Of a stretch of 23,967 nt of DNA, positions 15,229 through 22,834 are shown piece after piece. Numbering within the stretch: position 1 is the stretch's first letter; each line of letters opens with the position of its first letter. The position numbers were made by a program, and so were the translations under genes. This DNA comes from TMED26 sp042088965. Its GTDB lineage: Bacteria; Pseudomonadota; Alphaproteobacteria; Thalassobaculales; Thalassobaculaceae. The DNA lies in NCBI GenBank assembly GCA_042088965.1, contig JBELLC010000036.1, forward strand, positions 1 to 23,967. The letters run 5' to 3'. The notes beneath the pieces were generated by a model that was not told the origin of the DNA, searched no databases, and saw nothing but the letters and a program-made list of their open reading frames with translations.

Positions 15229-17262
15229 ATGACACACTTCACCGAGCGAATGGTCGGTGCGCCGATTGGCGAGCCTTTTAACCGAACCATTGATCACATA
15301 AGTCGCTTTCTAGGCTTGTCAGTTGGTAATCTCTATTTGATTGCGGCGGGTTGTACCCTTTGGGAAGTTTTTTCACGTTATGTCCTCAATGCCCCAACCC
15401 AGTGGGTATTTGAGGTGGTGATGGTGTTGTGCGCAATTGCTTGGATGATATCAGCAGGCTTTGTCACGGTACAAAAGCGTCATATCGGCATTACCGTCCT
15501 GTATCTCATGCAGCCGCCGAGGGTACGCTGGTGGCTCGATCTCTTTGCCATGGTGGTTGGTGTCGTCGCGCTTTATATGATGGTCTCGGATACGCTGATC
15601 CGGGCGTTAGAAAGCATTGATCTGGTTGAACGTGGCGGCACAGCCTGGAATTCACCCTTGCCGCTGGTTGTAAAAACCGTTTTGGTCACAGGCTTGTTTC
15701 TTTATTTGATGCAATTGCTGGTCAATCTTGGACGGCATTTTCAAAAACATTATCTGCAAGTTGCAACCTTGGCCATCATGGCCCTGATCTGCGCCCGTCT
15801 CATCGTGCAGACATTGGCCCATTATAGTGAATTCGACAGTGTTTGGATGCAGTTTGATACCTATTTGGTGGATTCAGCAGGAAGCCTTGTTGACCAATTT
15901 CGGGTTGACCGTGATGCCGTTGGGATTGCCACTATTTCCTTCGTGATCGTCATTGCGCTCCTTGCGTTGATGATGACGGGCATGCCGCTGGGAATAGTTA
16001 CCCTGATTATTTCGGTTGCCTGTGCGCTGGCCTTTTATGGCCTTCCGGGCATGTATCTGGTGTCCACCAATGCGGTTGACCTATTGGAAAAATATCCGTT
16101 GGTGGCGGTGCCCTTCTTTGTGCTGATGGCGTCGATCCTGGAGCGGGCAGGGATTGCCCAAGACCTGTTTGATGCGATGTCGATCTTTGCTGGAGGTCTA
16201 CGTGGTGGGGTGGCCCTGCAAACCACCATTGTTGCCGTGATCCTGGCTGCGATGTCTGGGGTGATGGGCGGGGAGATCGTTATGCTGGGCCTGGTGGCGC
16301 TGCCGCAGATGCTGCGCCTTGGGTATGATCGGAAATTAACCATTGGCTTGATTTGCGCGGCGGGTGCGCTGGCGACATTGATTCCCCCATCGATCGTCAT
16401 GATCGTTTACGGCTTAAGCGCCAATGTGGGCATTGGTGATCTGTTCACAGCAGGCTTTATCCCCGGTTTGATGTTGGCGGCCTTTTATGTGTCCTTTGTG
16501 TTGATCCGCTGTAACCTGAACCCGTCATTGGCCCCAACAGCAGCTGAAATCGCCCTGAAAACAGGTGTTGAGGCGAAACTGGATCGCCATCAAATCACCG
16601 CTGTTGTGATGTGTATTGTGCTGATTTTCTGTGTCATGGGCTCGATTTATGGCGGTGTGACAAGCGTTACGGAGGCTGCTGCCGTTGGTGTGTTTGGGGC
16701 TATCGTGGTTGCGGCTATCCGGTTGAAATTTAGTTACGTGCTGCTGCGTGATTGCTTGGCCAATACCATGGCCGTTGTTGGCACTATCATTTGGTTGATC
16801 CTGGGGGCGGTTGCCTTTGTTGGCTTATATAACTTGATTGGTGGCGCTGACTTCATGCGTGACCTGATCAAAGGCACCGGCCTAAGCGCGCTGGGGACGA
16901 TTTTTGTGATGATGGCGGTGCTGGTGGTTCTGGGCACTTTTATGGAATGGATCGCGATTATCTTTATCACCGTGCCAGTGTTTGCGCCGGTGGTCCGTGA
17001 TTTGGCACCTGAGCTTGGTTTAACGCCGGAATGGGCGGCTGTTTGGTTTGGCATTCTATTTGTGATGAATATCCAAATTTATTTCCTGTCGCCGCCCTTT
17101 GGCCCCGCCTGTTTCTGGCTTAAATCGGTGGCCCCGAAAGATGTCACATTACAGGAAATTTTTGTCAGCGTGCTGCCGTTCATTTGTTTGCAGATCATTG
17201 GCATGCTGTTGGTAATGTTTATCCCGGAAATTGCCCTTTGGATGCCAAAGGCCTTGAATTAG
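15229..17262 (+). CDS. TRAP transporter fused permease DctQM
   Basis: The 677-residue protein fuses the small and large TRAP membrane subunits. Residues about 30-170 form the DctQ part, with four spans and the family motif EVFSRYVLNAPTQWVFE. Residues about 230-670 form the DctM part, with PLVAVPFFVLMASILERAG, ALATLIPPSIVMIVYGL and GIGDLFTAGFIPGLML. A long hydrophobic linker region (about 150-195) joins them. It is a secondary symporter in the inner membrane working with the DctP protein. GAGGA lies seven bases before the ATG. A 57-residue membrane microprotein follows after 16 bases. Fused DctQM proteins are known, so the fusion is not unusual in itself; the substrate is unknown. Confidence 0.94.
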   Translation: MTHFTERMVGAPIGEPFNRTIDHISRFLGLSVGNLYLIAAGCTLWEVFSRYVLNAPTQWVFEVVMVLCAIAWMISAGFVTVQKRHIGITVLYLMQPPRVRWWLDLFAMVVGVVALYMMVSDTLIRALESIDLVERGGTAWNSPLPLVVKTVLVTGLFLYLMQLLVNLGRHFQKHYLQVATLAIMALICARLIVQTLAHYSEFDSVWMQFDTYLVDSAGSLVDQFRVDRDAVGIATISFVIVIALLALMMTGMPLGIVTLIISVACALAFYGLPGMYLVSTNAVDLLEKYPLVAVPFFVLMASILERAGIAQDLFDAMSIFAGGLRGGVALQTTIVAVILAAMSGVMGGEIVMLGLVALPQMLRLGYDRKLTIGLICAAGALATLIPPSIVMIVYGLSANVGIGDLFTAGFIPGLMLAAFYVSFVLIRCNLNPSLAPTAAEIALKTGVEAKLDRHQITAVVMCIVLIFCVMGSIYGGVTSVTEAAAVGVFGAIVVAAIRLKFSYVLLRDCLANTMAVVGTIIWLILGAVAFVGLYNLIGGADFMRDLIKGTGLSALGTIFVMMAVLVVLGTFMEWIAIIFITVPVFAPVVRDLAPELGLTPEWAAVWFGILFVMNIQIYFLSPPFGPACFWLKSVAPKDVTLQEIFVSVLPFICLQIIGMLLVMFIPEIALWMPKALN

Positions 17263-17278
17263 GCAGAAAGGAAGGGAC

Positions 17279-17452
17279 ATGAGCAATTCGATTGAAACAC
17301 CGAATGCGACGCCTGAAGACGCAGATCACGAGCAACTTGAACATGGCTTTCAAGATGGTGGTTACTATGGCATCGCGCCTGGGATCGCAGGCGTGCTGAT
17401 GGGGGCTTTGATTATCTGGTTTATGTTTGCTGTTGCGGATGGTTTCGCGTAA
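17279..17452 (+). CDS. 57-aa single-span membrane microprotein in the TRAP operon
   Basis: This short gene encodes an acidic N-terminal stretch (SNSIETPNATPEDADHEQLE), a short GFQDGGYYGIAPG linker and one membrane span (residues about 32-53, GIAGVLMGALIIWFMFAVA), ending VADGFA. The acidic N-terminus would probably face the periplasm, because nothing positive lies before the span. A strong ribosome binding site (AAGGAAGGG) precedes the ATG, and the gene sits 16 bases after dctQM and 34 before the metallo-beta-lactamase-fold gene, filling the interval exactly. I do not recognise the family. Placement suggests an accessory subunit or regulator of the TRAP permease, comparable in principle to small membrane partners of other transporters; that is inference. 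Confidence 0.75.
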   Translation: MSNSIETPNATPEDADHEQLEHGFQDGGYYGIAPGIAGVLMGALIIWFMFAVADGFA

Positions 17453-17486
17453 CCATAATGCGGGCGAGCGTTGATTGGAGTGAGAA

Positions 17487-18350
17487 ATGAAACCGGATGT
17501 TGTAGGTTTTTTTGACGCCTTGACCCACACTGTCAGCTATATGGTCAGTGATCCTGCAACCAGCGCGGCGGCGATTATTGATTCAGTGTTGGGTTATCAA
17601 GCAGCATCCGGGCGCACCGATACCCAATCTGCCGATCAGATCATTGCGGCTGTGCATCAGCGTGGTCTGACGGTGGAATGGATTATTGACACGCATGTGC
17701 ATGCTGACCACCTTAGCGCGGCCCCTTATCTGCGGGAAAAAATAGGCGGCAAAGTTGCGATTGGTGCTGCCATTACCGAGGTCCAGCGAGTCTTTGGCGC
17801 GGTTTTCAATGCCGGGACTGATTTTCGCTGCGATGGCCAGCAATTCGATAAACTGTTTCAGGATGGCGAAAGCTATCGTCTTGGCAGTATTGAGGCGCGT
17901 GCCCTGCACACCCCGGGGCACACCCCGGCCTGTATGAGCCATTTGATTGGCGATGCTGTCTTTGTGGGTGACACCCTGTTTATGCCAGATTTTGGCACGG
18001 CTCGCTGTGATTTTCCGGGGGGTGATGCCGGACAGTTATATGACTCGATTCAAAAGCTTCTGACTTTGCCTGACGCGACACGGATGTTTTTATGCCATGA
18101 TTATAAGGCGCCAGGCCGGGATGATTTCGCCTGGGAGACAACGGTTGCGGCGCAAAAACGCCAAAATATTCACGTCGGCAACGGTGCCAGCCGGGAGGAC
18201 TTTGTCGCCCTGCGCCAGGCGCGCGACGCAGGCTTGTCCATGCCAGCATTGATTCTGCCGTCTGTGCAGGTGAATATGCGTGCCGGTGACTTGCCGCCGC
18301 CGGAAGATAACGGCCAACAATACTTAAAAATCCCTCTAAACGCCTTTTAG
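17487..18350 (+). CDS. Persulfide dioxygenase-type metallo-beta-lactamase-fold protein (ETHE1/Blh-like)
   Basis: The 287-residue protein has the iron-binding site THVHADH (H70, H72, D74, H75), H145 in HTPGHTPACM, D162 in VGDTLF and H204 in CHDY. It also has the subgroup signatures GTARCDFPGGDA and LILPSVQVNMRAG. These are the marks of bacterial Blh/ETHE1-like persulfide dioxygenases, which oxidise glutathione persulfide to sulfite and glutathione using O2. Glyoxalase II-type hydrolases share the fold but usually differ in the GTARCDFPGGD region. No rhodanese domain or BigR-like repressor gene is attached. GGAG precedes the ATG. It is the fourth gene in the TRAP operon, linking transport with sulfur handling. 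The enzyme class is well supported; its link to the imported compound is inferred. Confidence 0.88.
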   Translation: MKPDVVGFFDALTHTVSYMVSDPATSAAAIIDSVLGYQAASGRTDTQSADQIIAAVHQRGLTVEWIIDTHVHADHLSAAPYLREKIGGKVAIGAAITEVQRVFGAVFNAGTDFRCDGQQFDKLFQDGESYRLGSIEARALHTPGHTPACMSHLIGDAVFVGDTLFMPDFGTARCDFPGGDAGQLYDSIQKLLTLPDATRMFLCHDYKAPGRDDFAWETTVAAQKRQNIHVGNGASREDFVALRQARDAGLSMPALILPSVQVNMRAGDLPPPEDNGQQYLKIPLNAF

Positions 18351-18406
18351 CTTTACCCGGGAATCCGGTATTTTTGAGAAGAATATTGAAAGAAAAGGAG
18401 GACATT

Positions 18407-19204
18407 ATGCTCCAACAAGCAGATGACTTTTTGGCGGAATGTGATGCCTTGGCGGAGGTTTTGGAAACCTTAACGCCGGCTGATTGGACGCGGCCAACAC
18501 TGTTCAAGGATTGGACCGCCAATGATGTCATGGTGCATCTGCATTTTTGGAACAAAGCGGCAGATCTATCGGCCAATGATGAAGACGCCTTCATGCGGTT
18601 TTATACGGCCATGGCTGCAGACGTGAAGACGCAAGGGCGGCGCGCTGCCGAAGGTAATGAAGTACCAGAACGCGGCCCAGAGCTGTTGGCGCTGTGGCGT
18701 GATTATGCCCATAACATGGCAGCACGTTGGCGGCCGCTTGATCCGAAAAAGCGCGTTAAGTGGGCGGGCCCTGACATGTCTGTGCGCTCCTCCATTACCG
18801 CCCGGCAGATGGAAACCTGGGCCCATGGTCTGGCGATTTTTGATGTGATGGGGGCGGAACGGTCCGAAAGTGACCGGTTACGGAACATTGTTGTTCTGGG
18901 GGTCAATACCTACGGCTGGACCTTTATGGTGCGTGACTTAACCCCACCAGAGCCGATGCCGCGCCTTAATTTGACAGCACCGTCAGGGGGGGTGTGGTCC
19001 TTTGGCCCAGAGGATGCACCCGCACAGATTACCGGCAGCGCCCTTGATTTTTGCTATGTGGTGACGCAAACACGCAGTTATGCCGATACCAGCCTTCACA
19101 TTCACGGCGCGGCTGCGGAACAATGGATGCATCAGGCGCAATGCTTCGCCGGACCACCCGAGACCCCCCCTGCCAAAGGCGCCCGCCACCGCGCCAAAGC
19201 TTAA
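18407..19204 (+). CDS. DinB/maleylpyruvate-isomerase-like protein, TIGR03084 type
   Basis: The 265-residue protein has an N-terminal four-helix DinB/MDMPI-like domain with candidate metal ligands H44 (VMVHLHFWN), E136 and H140 (QMETWAHGLAIFD), followed by a C-terminal domain (about residues 165-250) with LNLTAPSGGVWSFG. This is the layout of the TIGR03084 family, related to mycothiol-dependent maleylpyruvate isomerase. The function of the family is not established, and alphaproteobacteria normally lack mycothiol, so glutathione or another thiol would be the cofactor if it is thiol-dependent. The start at 18407 is fixed by a near-perfect ribosome binding site (AAAAGGAGG, ending five to six bases upstream). 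It is the last gene of the TRAP operon, 56 bases after the persulfide dioxygenase gene. I see no clear terminator after it. Confidence 0.83.
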   Translation: MLQQADDFLAECDALAEVLETLTPADWTRPTLFKDWTANDVMVHLHFWNKAADLSANDEDAFMRFYTAMAADVKTQGRRAAEGNEVPERGPELLALWRDYAHNMAARWRPLDPKKRVKWAGPDMSVRSSITARQMETWAHGLAIFDVMGAERSESDRLRNIVVLGVNTYGWTFMVRDLTPPEPMPRLNLTAPSGGVWSFGPEDAPAQITGSALDFCYVVTQTRSYADTSLHIHGAAAEQWMHQAQCFAGPPETPPAKGARHRAKA

Positions 19205-19320
19205 CCAACGGCACGGCTACGTTTACTGATAGGTCTAAGGCAAATTTGCGCCATAATTTATAAAGTATTACTGAAAAATATTTCTAGGTTGGAGGTCGTT
19301 TAAAAGTATTAGAAATAATG

Positions 19321-19326
19321 TATAAT
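19321..19326 (+). promoter_or_regulatory. Candidate -10 element (TATAAT)
   Basis: A perfect TATAAT lies in an AT-rich interval 51 bases before the TTG start of the next gene. No good -35 element is seen at 16-18 bases. A transcript from it would start near 19333, at the 5' side of the hairpin described next. Confidence 0.4.
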
Positions 19327-19333
19327 TTACAAT

Positions 19334-19369
19334 CTTCCTTTTTATCATTAAAAAAAATAGAAAAGGAGG
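19334..19369 (+). promoter_or_regulatory. Possible hairpin masking the ribosome binding site
   Basis: CTTCCTTTT (19334-19342) is complementary to AAAAGGAGG (19361-19369), the ribosome binding site of the 19377 gene. All nine positions pair, one of them as G-U, around an 18-base AT-rich loop. The first strand begins almost at the predicted transcription start. The layout resembles an RNA thermometer or a simple on/off translational switch. AT-richness makes chance pairing possible. Confidence 0.4.
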
Positions 19370-19376
19370 TTTTGAT

Positions 19377-19973
19377 TTGGAATATTTCATTTTTATCATT
19401 TTGGCTACTGTTGCTTTGGCTGTTTATAATGGGTTTGATCTCCAGAATAAGCTGAAACAAAAGAAAAATGATGCAAAAGAAACAGAATTCAGGCTACGAC
19501 GAATTTCGGCGTTTTCGCCGACGCATGTTTTCGTGGGTCCTAATGCCTTTGAAGGTGTAGCTGTTGATCCGTCCCGTAATATGGTTGCGTTCAGTGACAT
19601 GCAAAGGCGGCTTCGTACCTATAATTTCAAGGATATTATTTCTGTTGAAACCATTGTTGATGGTGAGTCCGTTCAAAAAACAAACCGCGGCAGTCAACTT
19701 GTCGGTGCCGCCGTCGGTGGGCTGCTGCTGGGTGGTGCTGGCCTCTTGATTGGTGCGCTTTCGGGGTCAAAGTCAGAAAAAAAGAAGGTATCAAAGATCA
19801 GTATTAAGGTGGTGGTTTCCGACATTGATAAACCGGGCCATAGTGTGGTTTTTTATGATGATGCAATCAATGTGAAACAGGCACATGAAACGGATCTTAG
19901 AAGCAGCGCGGCGCGAGCTGATGAATGGACACAGAGATTTCAGGTCATCATCGGGACTGATAATGCGCCATGA
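19377..19973 (+). CDS. Hypothetical membrane protein with glycine-rich hairpin segment, 198 aa
   Basis: I do not recognise a named family. The protein has an N-terminal membrane span (YFIFIILATVALAVYNGF), a basic stretch, and a beta-rich domain with GVAVDPSRNMVAF and YNFKDIISVE, resembling a bacterial PH-like fold. A glycine-rich hydrophobic segment follows (GAAVGGLLLGGAGLLIGAL, residues about 110-130), then another beta section. Proteins with this mix are common in accessory regions and often uncharacterised. The start is TTG at 19377, supported by AAAAGGAGG seven bases upstream. The leader and first codons are clearly more AT-rich than neighbouring genes, suggesting separate acquisition. 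A possible leader hairpin masks the ribosome binding site. Confidence 0.7.
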   Translation: MEYFIFIILATVALAVYNGFDLQNKLKQKKNDAKETEFRLRRISAFSPTHVFVGPNAFEGVAVDPSRNMVAFSDMQRRLRTYNFKDIISVETIVDGESVQKTNRGSQLVGAAVGGLLLGGAGLLIGALSGSKSEKKKVSKISIKVVVSDIDKPGHSVVFYDDAINVKQAHETDLRSSAARADEWTQRFQVIIGTDNAP

Positions 19974-19994
19974 CAGCAGTGATGAGAATTTTGA

Positions 19995-20617
19995 TGTTTT
20001 CTGGTGATTGCGTCACATAGAGCTTTATCCAGAATTTTAATCTGTTTAACGCAGACGCTGTGCTGCTTTTACTTTTCGCTGGTGGCGGCCCGTATAATCT
20101 CTGGTCTTGGCGTTGTGATTGCCACAATTTATGTCACGAAGATGACCACAGATTGGTTTGCTGGCAAGGCATGAGCGACAGCATGAAGTGTGCTGGTGAT
20201 GAGCTGGCCCATTGGTATTGCAATGGGGCGGGTTGGTCATGAATGGCTTGCCGCATCCTTTGGCTGGCCGATGGCGTTTACGGCTGTATCCAGCGTTTGC
20301 ACGGTGGCGGCAGGTGCGATCTTCCTCGGCTATCGTGCGCCAAATCTTGCCCGCCCTGCTGCTGTCACTGTGACAGTTCATATTTTAACCCGGCCAGAGT
20401 TTATGTTGACCTTACTGGCGGGCCATCGCCAGGGGGTGGGGGCAGCATTTATTTTTGAACCGCTATACCTGCGCCGGTGATGACATGTTGGCTCTTCGAT
20501 TGCAGTGGCGAGCCCCATCTTGCGTTGCTGTTTGCCGCCGTTTTATTTGCCCTGACGGCTCTGACAACAGCCAGTTTTAAGCTGTGTAAAAAACAACTTG
20601 GCGCGCTTGCCCGGTGA
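19995..20617 (+). pseudogene. Decayed major facilitator superfamily transporter
   Basis: Three pieces of an MFS transporter can be read in order. In one frame, VAARIISGLGVVIATIYVTK and MTTDWFAGKA run into two in-frame TGA codons (20172-20174 and 20184-20186). The same frame then resumes with SVLVMSWPIGIAMG, FGWPMAFTAVS and LGYRAP, and ends at a TGA at 20478. In another frame, PAPVMTCWLFDCSGEPH and LALLFAAVLFALTAL give the last membrane spans, ending at 20615-20617. The total is about half of a 12-span protein, so the first spans and those around 8-10 are missing. Two stops, a frame change and a deletion make it a pseudogene. The substrate is unknown. Confidence 0.75.
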
Positions 20618-20661
20618 GGTTTTAAGGGCGCCAAGAAGGCGGTGATGTCAGGCAGTGAGGG

Positions 20662-21024
20662 TCAGTAACATAGCACCACATCAACCGCCGCAGAGCGCTC
20701 CAACAGCACGGTTGGCATGGCAAAGGCTGCGTTATAGCCGTCCAGCAAGCTTTCATCATAGCCGCGCGCCTTTGCCGACATGCCGGAGACATGCAGGCGG
20801 GTGCCAGCCTCTTTTAAAGCGCTTAAATGCTCAAATAAATCGCCGGTGCCTTGGCCGACCACTTCACCTGCCGCTTTGCAGTTCAAAAGATGGGTACCGT
20901 CGGCGGCCAGAAAAACTTCTACCGTATGGCCTTCGGCAACAGCTGTTCGGGCGACGATAAGCCCTAAAGTTGCCTTGTTGACCTGTTCTGGGCCGCTATG
21001 CACATGAATGAGATAAGTTGCCAT
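20662..21024 (-). CDS. DsrE-family protein, 120 aa
   Basis: The protein begins ATYLIHVHSGPEQVNKATLGL and continues with GHTVEVFLAADGTHLL, the pattern of DsrE/DsrF-like small alpha/beta proteins. LHVSGMSAKARG follows. Cysteines are at 49 (LLNCKA) and 119 (VVLCY). DsrE relatives transfer sulfur through a conserved cysteine in sulfur oxidation or tRNA thiolation, but many members of the broader family have unknown roles and lack the same cysteine. AGGTG lies upstream of the ATG. No dsr or tus genes are nearby; it stands alone, convergent with the MFS remnant. Family assignment is good; a sulfur-transfer role is only possible. Confidence 0.82.
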   Translation of the reverse strand: MATYLIHVHSGPEQVNKATLGLIVARTAVAEGHTVEVFLAADGTHLLNCKAAGEVVGQGTGDLFEHLSALKEAGTRLHVSGMSAKARGYDESLLDGYNAAFAMPTVLLERSAAVDVVLCY

Positions 21025-21204
21025 AATTTCACCTATTGGTTTTTGAAAAATTGACCGCGCGAATGGGCCAGCTTGGTTGCCGTCTTGATACTCACAGATT
21101 TTGCTTTACGCAATAAGGTTTACGCCATTTGATCTAATGCTCTGTTCACCGCATATTGTGTATTGCCATATTGCATGATGTACCCCGAAGTAGGCGTAGG
21201 AAAA

Positions 21205-21507
21205 ATGATTAAAACCGCTCTGTTTATTTTTATGATCAGTATTGCCGTGTGTGGTGCGGCGCGTGCGGCCGATGATGGTAAGGTTATCGCATTCTATGAA
21301 AACGGCCAGTTGAAAAGTGAGATGACCTATCAGAATGGTATACTGCATGGGCCTTATGCGATGTATTTTGAAAATGGCAAACCGATGATGCGCGGGGCGA
21401 TGAAAAACGGCAAAAGGCATGGCCGCTGGGAGGTGTTCTATTTTAACGGTGATAAAAGTTTGCATTCATCCGGCGTCTATCAAAATGGCACCTGGGTGAG
21501 GCGATAG
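21205..21507 (+). CDS. Secreted YwqK/MORN-like repeat protein, 100 aa
   Basis: The protein starts with a signal peptide (KTALFIFMISIAVCGAARA, cut likely after ARA). The rest consists of short YxNGxxxG-type units: FYENGQLKSEMTYQNG, LHGPYAMYFENGKPMMRG, KHGRWEVFYFNG-like and GVYQNGTW. Such repeats are found in MORN-type and YwqK-family proteins, some of which are listed as antitoxins, though a periplasmic location here argues against that role. The ATG at 21205 follows TAGGAAAA directly; an open extension to 21163 has no such site and would bury the signal peptide. It is monocistronic as far as can be seen, and the 246 bases after it hold no gene that I can support. Confidence 0.75.
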   Translation: MIKTALFIFMISIAVCGAARAADDGKVIAFYENGQLKSEMTYQNGILHGPYAMYFENGKPMMRGAMKNGKRHGRWEVFYFNGDKSLHSSGVYQNGTWVRR

Positions 21508-21753
21508 CCCAAGGCATAAGCTTAAAACCGACTTTAATGATGCCGCTATAAAGTTTTTTAGGTGTTATCCGTTCCAGAAAAATTCTTAAATATCGCAACT
21601 GATAACGGTGTCATGCCAAGATTTTCCTGCCGGCCCAAGGGCGTCGGTCCCTTTGCGGCACGTGTCATATACATGGATGTGCCAGCGCCCGGCTGCGGGG
21701 AACAGCGGTAACCCGAAACGACGGCTGTCACCCTGGTGGGGAGAAATGGGATT

Positions 21754-22743
21754 ATGGCGACTTTAACGCTGGCGTGTTGGGATTACGATCGTGCCCGTCC
21801 GGTGCTCGACGGCAGCTTGCAATTGGAAGGATTTGACTTGGTGTGTCACGCCGAGCCTCCTGGCACGCTGTTTCCACTGGCGGTCAATGACGCGCCTTTC
21901 GATATTACCGAGTTGTCGTTTGCCAGTTATCTTATTCAAACGGCGCGTGGCGAGTCGCAATATATTGGCTTGCCGATATTTTTATCTCGGGCTTTTCGTC
22001 ATGGTGCCATTTACGTCCATGCAGATGCCCAGATTAAGACACCGAAAGATTTGGAAGGCCGTATCGTTGGGGTGCCTGAATATGGGATGACGCTTGCTGT
22101 ATGGGTGCGGGGCATTCTTGCAGATGAATTTGGCGTTGATGTCAGCCAGTTGAAATACCGAACTGGTGGGCTCAACCAGTCGGGCCGGGTTGAGCGTTTA
22201 AAGCTCGACATCCCCAGTTCTATTGATGTTCAACCCTTAAGCCCCTCGCTCAGTCTCAATGAGGCGATATTGAATCGGCAACTGGACGCCATTATTGCGC
22301 CCGCGCCGCCGCGCGCGTTCTCAGAAGGGAATAAACGGCTGGTGCGGCTCATCGACCCAGCGGGGCCAGCAGAGCGCGCTTATTTTAAGCGAACCGGCAT
22401 TTTCCCGCCAATGCATATACTGGGCCTTAAAAAGACCGTTGCGGCGGCCCATCCTGCCCTCGCCAGAGCCGTCTACCGTTTATTTGAGGCGGCCCGGCAG
22501 ATTGCAATGGCACGGGTGAAGGCTGTTGCGCAAAGCTCAGCTAATCGCGACATGTCGCCCTGGTACGCTGACGCTTATGAACAGGCCGTGGCGGTTATGG
22601 GCGCTGACTACTGGACCTATGGGGTGGGCCATAATTTGGCCGACCTTGAGGCATTCTGTCGATATTGCCATGCCCAACACTTAACGTCTCGCCAGCTATC
22701 TGTTCGCGAGATTTTCCATCCTGATTTTGCAGAATCGCGTTAG
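21754..22743 (+). CDS. 4,5-dihydroxyphthalate decarboxylase-family protein (PhtD/Pht5-like)
   Basis: The 329-residue protein matches this family from end to end: WDYDRARPVLDGSLQLEG near the start, FDITELSFASYL, then IGLPIFLSRAFRHGAIYV and LEGRIVGVPEYGMTLAVWVR. The fold is that of a periplasmic binding protein, but there is no signal peptide, so it should be cytoplasmic as in the decarboxylase. Known members remove CO2 from 4,5-dihydroxyphthalate to give protocatechuate. No other phthalate genes are present, and many relatives are of unknown function, so the substrate is uncertain. The ATG at 21754 is preferred to 21736, because the earlier one adds only six atypical residues. An iron alcohol dehydrogenase follows after 91 bases on the same strand. 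Confidence 0.88.
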   Translation: MATLTLACWDYDRARPVLDGSLQLEGFDLVCHAEPPGTLFPLAVNDAPFDITELSFASYLIQTARGESQYIGLPIFLSRAFRHGAIYVHADAQIKTPKDLEGRIVGVPEYGMTLAVWVRGILADEFGVDVSQLKYRTGGLNQSGRVERLKLDIPSSIDVQPLSPSLSLNEAILNRQLDAIIAPAPPRAFSEGNKRLVRLIDPAGPAERAYFKRTGIFPPMHILGLKKTVAAAHPALARAVYRLFEAARQIAMARVKAVAQSSANRDMSPWYADAYEQAVAVMGADYWTYGVGHNLADLEAFCRYCHAQHLTSRQLSVREIFHPDFAESR

Positions 22744-22834
22744 CCATCGTTTATTTCTGCCGAACAGGATGCTTGCGCTTCGGCACGGCGGCGTTAAAAT
22801 ATAAATCCGTTAATTTTCAGAGGGTAGGCGGGAA

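Noticed and set aside
21508..21753. Riboswitch in the 246 bases before the PhtD-like gene
   Set aside because: The stretch has some GC-rich short repeats, but no conserved core of a known riboswitch could be recognised, and no gene could be supported in it.
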